Part shown: in pieces, positions 35,035-44,694 of the stretch
Numbering within the stretch: position 1 is the stretch's first letter
Layout: the number at the start of each line of letters is the position of its first letter
NCBI GenBank assembly: GCA_016841265.1
Contig: JAENZL010000020.1
Span: 1 to 60,367, forward strand
Direction of reading: 5' to 3'
DNA length: 60,367 nt
DNA from: Methanobacteriota archaeon
GTDB taxonomy: Archaea > Halobacteriota > Methanosarcinia > Methanosarcinales > Methanosarcinaceae
Position numbers and translations under genes: made by a program
Notes under the pieces: generated by a model
The model's input: the letters and a program-made list of their open reading frames with translations, nothing else
What the model was told of the DNA's origin: nothing
The model's database searches: none

Positions 35035-37917
35035 TTATTCGCTGCTGTGAGAATGAATTTTATTGAATTGTGAGACAAGTTCATCTAATTCGGGACCGGA
35101 ATTCAAAGGGACCGCTTTTTCCTCATTTGCCTCCTGAACCAATTTAAGAGAAAGAGCCAGGTCCTTTTCAGCTCTTTCTTTACAGGAGATTACCCGTTTT
35201 ACCCCGGGCTTGAGCTCGAGAGAGCAAAGGTATGAAGAGATTGCTTTTTCATGATCCCCCGAATAATGGAAAATGACCCCCCTGTAATACCAGGTCTTGG
35301 GGTTATTCATGTTCAGGTGGATGGCTTTTTCAATTGCATCGACCGCAGCCCCATGGTTCCCTAATTTTGCAAGGATATACGCTTTTTTGGTAAGGGCTTT
35401 TACATTGCCCGGATTATATTCAAGGCTCTTTTCGATCCATTCCAGGGCGTTATCGAGTTTGCCTTCTTTCTGGAAGATATATCCCTTCGCAAAAAGGGAA
35501 TCCGGGTGGTAAGGGACATGCCTTAAAGCTTCTTCTACGCATTCCATTGCTTCAGAGAGCCGGTTCTGTTTGGTAAGGACCGAACTCATTCTGGAAAGAG
35601 CAGTCCAGTCCGTGGGGACCAGGGCCAGACTCATATCGTATGCCTCTATGGATTCCTCGAACTTTTCCAGCTGGTCCAGTACAAACGCCTTTTGTTTCCA
35701 GGCATCCTGATAGTCAGGCCGGAGCCTTACGACCTCATTGAAATCTTCCAGGGCACTTTCATACATCCCCTGGCGCTGGTAAGCAACCCCTCTGGCATAA
35801 CTGGCATGGTAATACAGGGGATTTTTTACAAGGACTTTTTTAAAACATTCAACAGCTTCGACATATGCCCCCGTTTTCAGGTATGCAATACCCTGCCCGT
35901 AAAGAGAACTCGACATCCCCGACTTTGCATGATTAAAGGCATCCAGAGCTTCTTGACACATGCCCAACTTAAGCATAAGATCGGCTTTATGCCTCCATTC
36001 AGCCTCATTTTTAGGTTCAAAATTAATTTTGTTTTTGTCAAGATTTGTCATGTACTTTTCTTCGTATAACTTCTCCCACCTTTCGTTCAAATTTCCGGCT
36101 TCGAAGTTATCAGGATCGTAATCGAGTACGGTTTTTAATTCGAGGATTGCATGAGGGTAATCCTTTTCCCGGGCAAATTGCCTGGCCAGAGCAATGATGT
36201 TATCCAGTAATTCCGTGGAAAAGACGATATAAGCCGTATTGGGAGTGGCCACATCTTCCAGGTTACTGGCTCTGGATTTGAATAATACGGGAAACTGGTT
36301 GTCCTCAGTAGCACTATCAATATACCCTGCGTTTCCCAAAACGTCCTCGTATTTGAAATGATATTCCCTCCCGTCCCCGTCTCTCAAAAAACCATACCTG
36401 CCCGGAGGAATCGTCCGGTAAATATGCCCGCTTTTCAGGCCTGTAGAGTAATGCTCTGATAATGAAATTCCATCCTCATCCTTGCCTGAAAACTCCGGGC
36501 TTTCCTCGTTTGAACCCTCCGGACCCCCCCTATTTGCAAACTCGAAGCTTCCTTTACTTGCAAACCCGGGGCTCTCCGGAGACATAAAACCCGGTACAAG
36601 GAGACCTGAGGGAGAAACGTACATTTCAAGGGGAGGTTCAAGGTTCTCTGGATTTGCGCATCCATCCCCCACGCCATCCCCGGAATTAACAAGCTCGGGA
36701 CCGAAACCCGGACCACATTTCCAATCTTCGCAGTTCAAGAGCAGGGCCATCCGATCAAAAGAATCATTGAGCTTACAGAAGCCGGGAACGTCCGTTAATT
36801 CATCAAAAAGATCCATATAGAGCTTAACCTGCTCGCAGCCCGGGTCCCAGTTGTTATTTTTAATTAAGCGAAGGAGGGGGATTAGTTTCTCCTGTAAAAG
36901 ATTTACGTCCTTAAATACATAAACAACCGACTGGAGCAGCAGCTTCAACAAATCGGCGGATTCTTCATCGGGGGAGCAGAATTTGATAAAACCCTCATGC
37001 AGGACATTTTTGAAAACATAGTAGTCCCCGGTCTCTTTGACAATATCACAGAATTTATACCACATTTTTATGTCTGAGAGGGGGTTCTCAATACAGAAAT
37101 ATATCCCAAGACTGACAAGGGCTTTCGGCTTGTTTTCTTCATGAAGGTAGGCGAAGGCAGCGTTATAAATATACTCACTTTTTTTATCGAGCTTAAACGC
37201 CCTCTCAAACAATTGGCCCGCATCAGGATAGTTGTAGCACTTCAACTTAAAACAGGCAGCGTTATAGTAAAAGACCCCCGACCCCGGGTATCTGCCCCCC
37301 AGAAAAATCATTTCTTCAGATAACAATTCCAGATTTTCCGGGTTGTTATTTACCTCAGCATTCTGATAACGGCTTAGAATGCTATCCCACATATTCCGAT
37401 CAGTATCCTTCCCCTCCTTATGGAGAAAATCAGGCGGTGTGGGGACGTGCTTATTTGGTTCTATGTCAGAAAGAACTGCATTATAAGGGGAAAAGCCGGC
37501 CAGGAAAACTTCAACGTCGTCTTCGTGCAGACCTTCAGGCAGACCTTCAGGCAGACCTTCAATTAGACCTTCGTTTAGACTTTCAGGTAGACTTTCAGGT
37601 AGACCTTCATTTAGACTTTCATTTAGACTTTCATGCAGACCTTCAGGCAGACAGGAATCATTTATCTCATTCTCAGCGTAAATGGGAGCTGCTTTCGGAG
37701 TGAGAGGGTCATCGGGCTTATTAGTATATTTAAGGCCTAATTGCCATACTCCGACCATCTTGAAAGAAATGCCCGACAATACATCATTGTTTATAACGAG
37801 TACGCCCTCGTCGTTAATGTCAATGACATCCCCTTCTATAGTTTCGCCATTAATTAGCGTAATTCGCAAACGCATATCTTCTCTTGCCTTCGAGGCCAGT
37901 ACAGAGATGAAATTCAT
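35035..37917 (-). CDS. Large TPR protein with Sm-like N-terminal domain
   Basis: About 960 residues. Residues about 10-65 (MRLRITLINGETIEGDVIDI...GVLVINNDVLSG) resemble a small Sm/LSm-like barrel. A repetitive linker of GLHESLNE/GLPESLPE units follows, then a helical TPR-like region, a poorly conserved middle and a C-terminal block of about eight regular TPRs (ALEDFNEVVRLRPDYQDAW style). Soluble, no membrane segment. A scaffold, possibly RNA-linked, is only a guess. Start ATG 37917 follows GGGAGTGG; an in-frame GTG lies three codons earlier. Stands alone. Confidence 0.85.
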   Translation of the reverse strand: MNFISVLASKAREDMRLRITLINGETIEGDVIDINDEGVLVINNDVLSGISFKMVGVWQLGLKYTNKPDDPLTPKAAPIYAENEINDSCLPEGLHESLNESLNEGLPESLPESLNEGLIEGLPEGLPEGLHEDDVEVFLAGFSPYNAVLSDIEPNKHVPTPPDFLHKEGKDTDRNMWDSILSRYQNAEVNNNPENLELLSEEMIFLGGRYPGSGVFYYNAACFKLKCYNYPDAGQLFERAFKLDKKSEYIYNAAFAYLHEENKPKALVSLGIYFCIENPLSDIKMWYKFCDIVKETGDYYVFKNVLHEGFIKFCSPDEESADLLKLLLQSVVYVFKDVNLLQEKLIPLLRLIKNNNWDPGCEQVKLYMDLFDELTDVPGFCKLNDSFDRMALLLNCEDWKCGPGFGPELVNSGDGVGDGCANPENLEPPLEMYVSPSGLLVPGFMSPESPGFASKGSFEFANRGGPEGSNEESPEFSGKDEDGISLSEHYSTGLKSGHIYRTIPPGRYGFLRDGDGREYHFKYEDVLGNAGYIDSATEDNQFPVLFKSRASNLEDVATPNTAYIVFSTELLDNIIALARQFAREKDYPHAILELKTVLDYDPDNFEAGNLNERWEKLYEEKYMTNLDKNKINFEPKNEAEWRHKADLMLKLGMCQEALDAFNHAKSGMSSSLYGQGIAYLKTGAYVEAVECFKKVLVKNPLYYHASYARGVAYQRQGMYESALEDFNEVVRLRPDYQDAWKQKAFVLDQLEKFEESIEAYDMSLALVPTDWTALSRMSSVLTKQNRLSEAMECVEEALRHVPYHPDSLFAKGYIFQKEGKLDNALEWIEKSLEYNPGNVKALTKKAYILAKLGNHGAAVDAIEKAIHLNMNNPKTWYYRGVIFHYSGDHEKAISSYLCSLELKPGVKRVISCKERAEKDLALSLKLVQEANEEKAVPLNSGPELDELVSQFNKIHSHSSE

Positions 37918-38172
37918 TCCTACCACTCCCTAAAATCTTGACAACTAAATGTTGCCACCATGTGAACAAACCTGACAGATAACAAGATCAAAGAATATAA
38001 AGGGTATATGTAACTACATATATTAAAACAGTATCGAATTCCCGCATTCGAGAAAGCTCAGACAGGAAAGTGTTTGGCAGGTACTTTGAAAATTCACCGG
38101 AGAAACGCTGAACCCTGGGCAGTTATCCCTCCCAGCTGCTCTTTTTTATAATATAGATGGAAATACCTTACT

Positions 38173-38724
38173 ATGCCATTGGAAAGCAAAAATCCCGACC
38201 CCTTCCAGGCCTTCAAATGGAGCGACTTCCAGACCTGGGCAGGAGATAAAGCCACCGCAAAAGGAATGAAGTACCAGGACGAAGGCCGGATAGAAGAAAT
38301 AAAACGTACTCAGGAAGGAGGGCTGCTTGCCCGGGTGCAGGGAACGAAAACATATTTCACGGAAGTTTCCCTGGAAAACGGGAAACTGAGTTCCACCTGT
38401 ACCTGTCCGGTTGAACATGACTGCAAACACGGGGTTGCAGCCGTACTTGAATACCTTGAACTTGTAGAGATAGGAGAGGAAATTCCCGTTGTTGCCGAAG
38501 GGGGCACGCTGCTTATAATGGCCAGACAGGGATCTGCCTTGAAAGTAGGGGAGACCCGGAATTCGTATCAGGTTTGTCGGACAGAGTTAAAGGAGTACCT
38601 GGAGCGGATGGAAAAATCAGAACTTATTGACCTTTTGATGAATTTATCAAAAAAAGATTCCCTGCTTTCCAAACAGCTGTGGGACATGTTAAACCTTCCA
38701 TCGGAGGATACGGAGGGACGGTAA
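38173..38724 (+). CDS. SWIM zinc-finger protein
   Basis: 183 residues. The SWIM motif CxCx(n)CxH is TCTCPVEHDCKHGVAAVLEYL (about residues 77-97), preceded by the usual beta strands (VQGTKTYFTEVSLENGKLSS). The C-terminus is helical (ELKEYLERMEKSELIDLLMNL). SWIM domains bind DNA or proteins. Other SWIM proteins are considerably longer, so it may be truncated; a 31-codon frame at 38726-38821 follows at once. ATG at 38173 without a clear ribosome site. Confidence 0.85.
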   Translation: MPLESKNPDPFQAFKWSDFQTWAGDKATAKGMKYQDEGRIEEIKRTQEGGLLARVQGTKTYFTEVSLENGKLSSTCTCPVEHDCKHGVAAVLEYLELVEIGEEIPVVAEGGTLLIMARQGSALKVGETRNSYQVCRTELKEYLERMEKSELIDLLMNLSKKDSLLSKQLWDMLNLPSEDTEGR

Positions 38725-38725
38725 G

Positions 38726-38821
38726 GTGACAGGGACGGTGAAGGGCATATACTCCGAACTGGAAAAGCTCCCGGAGGAAGCCAGAGGCTATGACTACAGA
38801 TTAAGATTCCACATCCCCTGA
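38726..38821 (+). pseudogene. Short frame after the SWIM gene, possible gene remnant
   Basis: From GTG at 38726, two bases after the SWIM stop and in another frame, 31 codons read VTGTVKGIYSELEKLPEEAR... to TGA. The composition looks protein-like. It may be a tail cut off by a frameshift or an unrelated remnant. Confidence 0.25.
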
Positions 38822-38885
38822 CAAAGGATTTTTATAAGTACAAGAACTTTAAAATTTTTTTGAATAAATAATAGGAAGGGAAGCC

Positions 38886-41800
38886 TCAGCTTCTCCTCCT
38901 TACAACCAGGAATGCACAGGCAAGCAGCCCCACTACGAATTTGAAATCCAGGCCTGCCACATTTCCTTCTCCGGATTCGGGCTGTTCAACGTCCTCGCCG
39001 GATTCAGACTGTCCCCGGGGCTCGACCGAAGCATCGGTCTGATTTTTCATAGGGAAAATTTCCAGACTGCTAACCTCTACGCCAGGCTCTTCCTGTGTGC
39101 CACCTGTTATGGCAAAAGGTGAGAAGCCAGGGGTCTCGGCCTCGAAGTAGACATATTCATCGTCTTCGTTGACCTTTTCCGGGGGGAGTAAATTCCACAC
39201 ATTATCATTATACCTCCACAGTTTGATAGAGGATTCTGAAATATCATTTATCTCCAGCCAGGCTTTCTCCACCCTGAACCCTATGACAGGGTTGTCGATA
39301 TTTACCGGGGTTGCCACACCCCCGTTTCCAACCCAGATATTAAGGTGCTTGTAGACATCTCCATCAGGTTCGGCAGGAGTCAGGAAGGATTTTCCCTTCA
39401 GTTCTTCTATAATGGTTGTGGTTTTTCCAAAACTTCTTCTGGCATCGAATTCCACATAAACTACAGGAGTAACTTCCTGCGTGAACGCGAACCTTATACG
39501 GTTCCCATTTGTCACGAACTGCTGGGAAAGTTCCTTGATCTCAACATTACTCGCAGGTTCGGGGGATCCACCCCCTCCGCCACCGCCACTGCTTCCACTA
39601 CTGCTCCCACTGCTTCCGCCACTATCTGTTGAAAGTGAGGTTCTTGTGACGTTTATGAAAGTTTTGTTAGTGCTCCCGCGAGCATCTGTGGCATTTGCAG
39701 ATATTGTGTTTATGCCCAGCGATAGGGGTACTGTTTGTGAGAATGTGCCATTAAAACCTTCAAGGAAAAGGTCTGCATCGACCCCGTTTACGGTAACCGA
39801 GGGTAATGATCCTGTGCCGTTTACAGTTCCACTAACCGTTACTGAACCGGATGTTGTTGAATAGCCGTCTACCGGGGAGTTTATGTTGATTTTTGGAGCA
39901 GGGAAGAAATCAATGGTTATGATAACAGTGTCCTGCTCGCCATAGTTTCCGACAGTATCGTTGTATTGAATGGTGTAGTTAAAATCCCCAATCCCGATGT
40001 CGGTATTCACCGGGATTGAGAGCTGCGTATCATTTGCCCACTGCGCAGGGGGTACAATCTCTTCCCCATCGCATAATACCCGGTAGTATCCCGGATACAG
40101 GTCAAAGAGTTTCCAGCCTGTGAAGTACGTGGTGCTGTTTGCTGAAAATTCCGTATCATCCGGAGTATTTGAGAGAGGGGATTTTGTATCCACGAAGAAT
40201 GACCAGGTGTGGGAAACATAGTTGTCTGCAGCATCCGATGCATTTAAACAAACCGTGACTTCACCGTCCCCATATGGCACGGAAGGGGTGTTTTTGACCC
40301 TGTAACCTTTGTTTATTTCTGTTTTTGTCACTGCGGCAGCTTCCCCGGAAACCGTCATGCAAATTGACGAAGGGTCTACGTCGATCAAATACGTTATATT
40401 GGCGGCTATGGGTGTTGTGTTGCTGGAAATATATGAGCCGCCAAAAGGAGATTTCCCTGAAACTTCCGGAGCGACGGAATCGAAGAATTCCGTGTCTATT
40501 CCGTGGTTTACATAGAATGCTTTGCAGATAGCATTGATATGAGGCGTCCCGTCACTCAGGTCGGCGTTATCATCATCAACTATCAGTATATCTTCAAGGT
40601 ATTCCCGGAAGTCCTGAGGCTCGAGTTTCATGCCCCTGAGGATCAGTTCGTCAGCAAGCTCAGCGCCCAGAAGCTCCCGGAGGTCCCACATGGTGCCCGA
40701 TATAATCCGGCTGTCAGCATGAACTTCAGGAGGATCAGACATATCATCGGGATACCGATAGGTATTGTTTATGTTTCTCAGGCCACCGCTGCTAACATAG
40801 AATCCCTCCGCGACTATGGAATTATTGTTAATCGTACATGCAAAATAGTCCGCCCAGCCTTCGTTAAGGGCTCCGGATTCACCTATATACGGCAGATCTG
40901 TCGGATAATAAACATGGTCAACAACGCTGTGTGTATATTCGTGGTAGATAACATCGCTAAGGACGGCCGTGGATTCATACCCGTTTCCTGCCGCAAATAA
41001 ATAGATATCAGTCCCGTCCGAAAATGCGTTCCCGCTTTCCGACCCGTACTCTACGGTGGCAGTTGCCTGATAGTCCATGGAATGTATGTCAAAGGGACTT
41101 CCCTTTGTGAAATAGTCATGGATGACATTCACATGGTAGAATACATTGGACTCTTCCCTTTCATAGGACGTATCCAGGTCAGTCCAGTCCCAGTCGTGTG
41201 TTGGAGAGCTCAGGTTAAATTCAACAAAGGTATTCGTTTTGTCCTCATTGATAACCTTCACATAGGGGCCGCTGAACTCCGAATATATGTAAAAGTCCTC
41301 TTCCAGACCTGTGATGTTATAGTAGCCGTTCCCATCCGTGGTTGTTATTGGATTGAAGCCCATCAATTTCAGACTGAATATATTAAAGTCCCAGTTTTCA
41401 TCACCGTTTTCCAGGTCATCAGCAAACACTACCCCATTATCACTGGAGACTGTGATGTTGTCTGCGTAGAAGCCTTCACCGAGAACGTATTCATCGGTGA
41501 CATAAAAAAACCCGATCCAGACCTGCTTCCCGTCATAATTTGATATGTCTATGGACTCATCTGTCCAGGAATCCTGGCTTCCGGTAAAGTTTCCTATGAA
41601 ATAGAATAAATTCCCGTCTTCGGAAATAGCCGCATGTGCATAATCATACTCTGATTCTATATCGTATCTGGTGCTGAAATTCAATCTGGAATTGACCGCA
41701 CCGGTCAGGTCGATAGGATTGGAAGTTACTGCATACCCTGTGGCATCGTTAAATCTTTCAGAAAAGAGAACTTTATTTGACTCATTAAATACCGATACTA

Positions 41801-42719
41801 TCTGGTTCCGGAAAGGAACGTTTATAGGGGTATCGGCAGGGCATTCGGGGTACACTGTGCCGGTCACGTTCCCGTTAATACTGAGGGGAATCATCCGGTC
41901 GTACCTGTACAGGACCTGCCCGTCATTTGCATCCACAAAATAAACCCAAGCGCTTAGAGGCTTCTTGAGGGGTGCCAGTTCTATTTCATAGGCAAGGTGA
42001 TATTCATAGCCTCCTTCGTTTTCCACAGGATAGATCACAAGGGAAACCTGCTCTGCTTTGGTAACTTTTTTCTCGGAGGCATGCCCGGAATCCGGTCTGG
42101 AAAATTCGTCCAGCGAGACCGAACTCAGGGGTGTAACAGGTGCTGCAATATCAATACCAAGATCTCTGCCTGCGGCAGAAAGAGCCTGCATTTCATCTAT
42201 TGAAGCTTCCGTTGGGGCTGTTATATCGGGGAAGTAGCTGGAATCCACCGCCACGAGTTTTCCGTCGTTTACAGTGGCTCCGACTCTGGAGGAATATACG
42301 GGGATCCCCTTATACGACTGCCTGTAGACAAGGTTGCTTATACCACTGCCTTTTCCATATAGCGAAGGGTCATGGTCCTCTTTTATAAGCTCCAGTTCTG
42401 CGGAATCCAGACTGAAGACCTGGCTGTTATCAGCAATGAATTTCCGGACTTCAGGCTCTGCCCCTTCGGGAACTCCTGTAAGCTCGATACTGCTTCCCAA
42501 CATTCTCCTCGGCAGGTTTGAGTCCGCATCTATCGAAACTTTCCAGTCAGGTCCGTATTTTGCTGCGAATAGGGCTTCTTTGTTCACGGCCCCTTGCCCG
42601 GTGTTCACCTGTGCCTCAGAAATAGCTTCACTGCTCGAATGAAATTCATCAGAGACTGCGCTTCCGGTTGTGGATAATAAGAATATAAATAATAAGAAGA
42701 TACAGATTCCCGTTTTTAT
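38886..42719 (-). CDS. Secreted thermolysin-like metalloprotease with PGF-pre-PGF domain and C-terminal anchor
   Basis: About 1277 residues. Signal peptide (KTGICIFLLFIFLLSTTGSA), an FTP/PepSY-type propeptide, then the catalytic domain with HEYTHSVVDH (HExxH zinc site) and the third ligand in NEGWADYFA, a thermolysin/M36-type gluzincin. After it come Ig-like repeats, a Ser/Gly-rich linker (SGSSSGSSGGGGGGGS), a PGF-pre-PGF domain (residues about 1070-1230) and a C-terminal segment LDFKFVVGLLACAFLVVRRRS that anchors it to the envelope. The frame is open further upstream to 42905 across the neighbour gene, but the signal peptide fixes the start near 42719. There the codon is ATA, 5 nt after AAGAAGGTG. 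The lipoprotein gene ends 13 nt upstream. Confidence 0.88.
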   Translation of the reverse strand: MKTGICIFLLFIFLLSTTGSAVSDEFHSSSEAISEAQVNTGQGAVNKEALFAAKYGPDWKVSIDADSNLPRRMLGSSIELTGVPEGAEPEVRKFIADNSQVFSLDSAELELIKEDHDPSLYGKGSGISNLVYRQSYKGIPVYSSRVGATVNDGKLVAVDSSYFPDITAPTEASIDEMQALSAAGRDLGIDIAAPVTPLSSVSLDEFSRPDSGHASEKKVTKAEQVSLVIYPVENEGGYEYHLAYEIELAPLKKPLSAWVYFVDANDGQVLYRYDRMIPLSINGNVTGTVYPECPADTPINVPFRNQIVSVFNESNKVLFSERFNDATGYAVTSNPIDLTGAVNSRLNFSTRYDIESEYDYAHAAISEDGNLFYFIGNFTGSQDSWTDESIDISNYDGKQVWIGFFYVTDEYVLGEGFYADNITVSSDNGVVFADDLENGDENWDFNIFSLKLMGFNPITTTDGNGYYNITGLEEDFYIYSEFSGPYVKVINEDKTNTFVEFNLSSPTHDWDWTDLDTSYEREESNVFYHVNVIHDYFTKGSPFDIHSMDYQATATVEYGSESGNAFSDGTDIYLFAAGNGYESTAVLSDVIYHEYTHSVVDHVYYPTDLPYIGESGALNEGWADYFACTINNNSIVAEGFYVSSGGLRNINNTYRYPDDMSDPPEVHADSRIISGTMWDLRELLGAELADELILRGMKLEPQDFREYLEDILIVDDDNADLSDGTPHINAICKAFYVNHGIDTEFFDSVAPEVSGKSPFGGSYISSNTTPIAANITYLIDVDPSSICMTVSGEAAAVTKTEINKGYRVKNTPSVPYGDGEVTVCLNASDAADNYVSHTWSFFVDTKSPLSNTPDDTEFSANSTTYFTGWKLFDLYPGYYRVLCDGEEIVPPAQWANDTQLSIPVNTDIGIGDFNYTIQYNDTVGNYGEQDTVIITIDFFPAPKININSPVDGYSTTSGSVTVSGTVNGTGSLPSVTVNGVDADLFLEGFNGTFSQTVPLSLGINTISANATDARGSTNKTFINVTRTSLSTDSGGSSGSSSGSSGGGGGGGSPEPASNVEIKELSQQFVTNGNRIRFAFTQEVTPVVYVEFDARRSFGKTTTIIEELKGKSFLTPAEPDGDVYKHLNIWVGNGGVATPVNIDNPVIGFRVEKAWLEINDISESSIKLWRYNDNVWNLLPPEKVNEDDEYVYFEAETPGFSPFAITGGTQEEPGVEVSSLEIFPMKNQTDASVEPRGQSESGEDVEQPESGEGNVAGLDFKFVVGLLACAFLVVRRRS

Positions 42720-42732
42720 ATTAACACCTTCT

Positions 42733-43110
42733 TTATGTCCTGAATAATTGGATTTCTTCAAGGATCGACTCGCCGGTACTGTTGAGGTGTATCTCCCATT
42801 GCATACCGGACCCGACTGTTGCGATCCATATGACCTCACCGTTCGATTCGGACTTTTCAATATTACGAATATCTTTTTTGGATATGTTGTAAGACCTGGG
42901 CTCACCGGCTATGTCATAGTATACAATTTGGTGTCCGACCAGCGTATTCTCTATATTTTCACTTATGTTGGTCCCGGAATCGTTTTGATCCTCCGGAAGA
43001 GTATCAGAAACATTTTGAGAGGGCTCATCTTCAATGCAGCCGATTGCAGAGGTAGTAAATATTATAATAAGGAAGTAAATTGAGGAATGGTGCATTATCC
43101 TCCTGGCCAT
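42733..43110 (-). CDS. Small lipoprotein
   Basis: 125 residues. An N-terminal hydrophobic segment ends in a lipobox-like TTSAIGC, so the Cys is probably lipid-modified and the protein held outside the membrane. The mature part is acidic and has no named domain (VGHQIVYYDIAGEPRSYNIS, then GMQWEIHLNSTG). ATG at 43110 follows GGAGGGG; an ATG five codons on is an alternative. It sits 13 nt upstream of the protease gene on the same strand and may act with it. Confidence 0.7.
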   Translation of the reverse strand: MARRIMHHSSIYFLIIIFTTSAIGCIEDEPSQNVSDTLPEDQNDSGTNISENIENTLVGHQIVYYDIAGEPRSYNISKKDIRNIEKSESNGEVIWIATVGSGMQWEIHLNSTGESILEEIQLFRT

Positions 43111-43146
43111 GCCCCTCCATCTTTGGTCTTTTGTGGATATGTCCAT

Positions 43147-43639
43147 GTAATGTCCCGAGTATTGATTTTCAATTTTATGAAAAGTTATTAGACATTTGTA
43201 GCAGAGTTTACATTCTTTTTATTTTATGAAGTCGCATGGAAAGTTAGTAACATTTTACATAAATACTTTGTTAAAATTATATATAGAATGTTTATTGCCT
43301 GAAGGAAGTAAATGATCCGGATGATTTAGAATTGGATTTAGAATTGAATTGACAGTTTAACATTCATCTCGAAAGATATTTTCACCATTAAGAACAATTG
43401 AACAGGGAATTTAGTATGACAATTTTTGGCATGTTTATTTTGATTATAGTTGACAGTGGGGAGAAAAGAAAGTAAAAAATAAAAATATGTGTACAAAAAA
43501 TTTACCCCGATATTCTAAAAATGGGACAAAAGCGGGAGAGAACATTCCTAAAAAGGATTTCCGAAAAAAGGGACGAATTTGAAGCTCAGGCGAGGAAGCC
43601 CATCAACAGGAAAAATAACAAAGAGGAGCTGGCACATAG
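43147..43639. other. Intergenic, no gene recognised
   Basis: AT-rich; contains the divergent promoters of the lipoprotein and ferredoxin genes. No repeat or RNA gene was seen. Confidence 0.4.
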
Positions 43640-43648
43640 ATATATAAA
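43640..43648 (+). promoter_or_regulatory. TATA box of the ferredoxin gene
   Basis: ATATATAAA at 43640-43648 predicts transcription from about 43670, leaving a leader of about 43 nt that includes the AAAGGAG ribosome site at 43696-43702. Confidence 0.55.
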
Positions 43649-43712
43649 GGGAATAAAATAAATATGAAAAGAACCATATTATCCTTAAACGAAGCAAAGG
43701 AGTTGAAAGAAA

Positions 43713-43892
43713 ACGCCAGCAAAAGTCGATAAAGAAGAATGCACCGGCTGTGGGACCTGTATGGAAGAGTGCCCTGTAGAAGCAATTATTCTTGATGAGG
43801 AAGAGGGCTTTGCCGTTGTGGATGAAGAAGAATGTGTGGACTGCGGGGCCTGTGAAGAGACCTGCACTTCAGAAGCCATTGAGGTCGAATAA
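43713..43892 (+). CDS. 2[4Fe-4S] ferredoxin, apparent ACG start
   Basis: A 59-residue electron carrier with two complete cluster motifs: [12 protein letters not shown] and [11 protein letters not shown]. It is acidic, as usual for clostridial-type ferredoxins of methanogens. The frame is closed upstream by TGA at 43704, and the only sense codons between are AAG AAA ACG. Homologs begin MPAKV; here the codons are ACG CCA GCA AAA GTC, 10 nt after AAAGGAG, so ACG takes the place of ATG. A 22-codon frame starting with ATG at 43663 overlaps in another frame. Either ACG initiates translation, or the gene is silent or mis-sequenced. Monocistronic with its own TATA box. Confidence 0.85.
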   Translation, partial: TPAKVDKEECTGCGTCMEECPVEAIILDEEEGFAVVDEEECVDCGACEETCTSEAIEVE

Positions 43893-43977
43893 CTAAGCTG
43901 CCAGAAAATACGAGGGAAAAGGAGTTACGTTCCTTAATTACCATTTATTACCATATGTTACGATTAATACCCCGCCA

Positions 43978-44463
43978 TTACAAATTGCTGCTCTTGAAAA
44001 CAGTTTTCCACTCCTGAATTCTCTTTTTCGAATACCTCCGGTTTGCCCCACTTGAGGAGGGGAGAACTTTTGTCTCGTAACCCAATTTCCTGAGGAGGGG
44101 CTCGTATTCTCCCGCTTTTTTGCCGTTGAAACAGACCAACCTGAGCTCGGGAGCCCGTTCCTTCAGTTTTGAAAAGTCGTTCATTTCTTCATCCCTGATC
44201 CCCGCATCAAGGCTCCCTTCCCGCCGGCTGGCTTTGAACACGTCCCACAAACCGACCCCATGTTTTTTCAGGCTCTCAAGCCGCCTTTCATACTCCATTT
44301 CCTGCAGAGCTTCACCAAGTGCTCCCCCGAGCAGCCTCCAGAAATCATTGCCCGGGTTTCCGTAGTACTGCTGTTTTCTGATGGACTCGTCACTCGGAAG
44401 GGAGCCGAGCACCATAATTTCGGTATTTTCGTCCAGGACAGGAGAAAAGCCTCTTTTTTTCAT
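43978..44463 (-). CDS. Hypoxanthine/uracil-DNA glycosylase (UDG superfamily family 6, HDG-like)
   Basis: Removes deaminated bases from DNA. 161 residues with the family signature LGSLPSDESIRKQQYYGNPGNDFWRLLG, a GVGLWDVFKASRREGS segment and the C-terminal LPSSSGANRRYS loop. This family was first characterised from Methanosarcina barkeri as a hypoxanthine-DNA glycosylase, so deoxyinosine is the likely main substrate. ATG at 44463. Stands alone, downstream of a 40-bp repeat tract. Confidence 0.9.
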   Translation of the reverse strand: MKKRGFSPVLDENTEIMVLGSLPSDESIRKQQYYGNPGNDFWRLLGGALGEALQEMEYERRLESLKKHGVGLWDVFKASRREGSLDAGIRDEEMNDFSKLKERAPELRLVCFNGKKAGEYEPLLRKLGYETKVLPSSSGANRRYSKKRIQEWKTVFKSSNL

Positions 44464-44525
44464 AGATTCTGGAACTGTTTTAGGATTAGTTTAAACTTTG
44501 GGAACAAAAAAGGACAAAAAAATAG

Positions 44526-44681
44526 GCATTGAAGTAACCATAAAGGTCACTCCCATAATGAAAGGGTATTGAAGTAACTATAAAGGTCACTCCCATAATA
44601 AAAGGGCATTGAAGTAACTGTAAAAATTATTCCAATAATAAAAGGGCATTGAAGTAACTGTAAAAGTTATTCCAATAATTG
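44526..44681. repeat. 40-bp tandem repeat, four copies
   Basis: ATTGAAGTAAC recurs at 44528, 44568, 44608 and 44648 with an exact 40-bp period. Copies 1 and 2, and copies 3 and 4, form two closer pairs (CACTCCCATAAT versus TTATTCCAATAAT). It lies 3' of the FilR1 regulator and 5' of the glycosylase gene. Confidence 0.93.
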
Positions 44682-44694
44682 GAGCTCAATATAA

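Noticed and set aside
42719-42905. Upstream extension of the protease start to 42905
   Set aside because: It would overlap the lipoprotein gene by about 170 bp and place 62 unrelated residues before the signal peptide.
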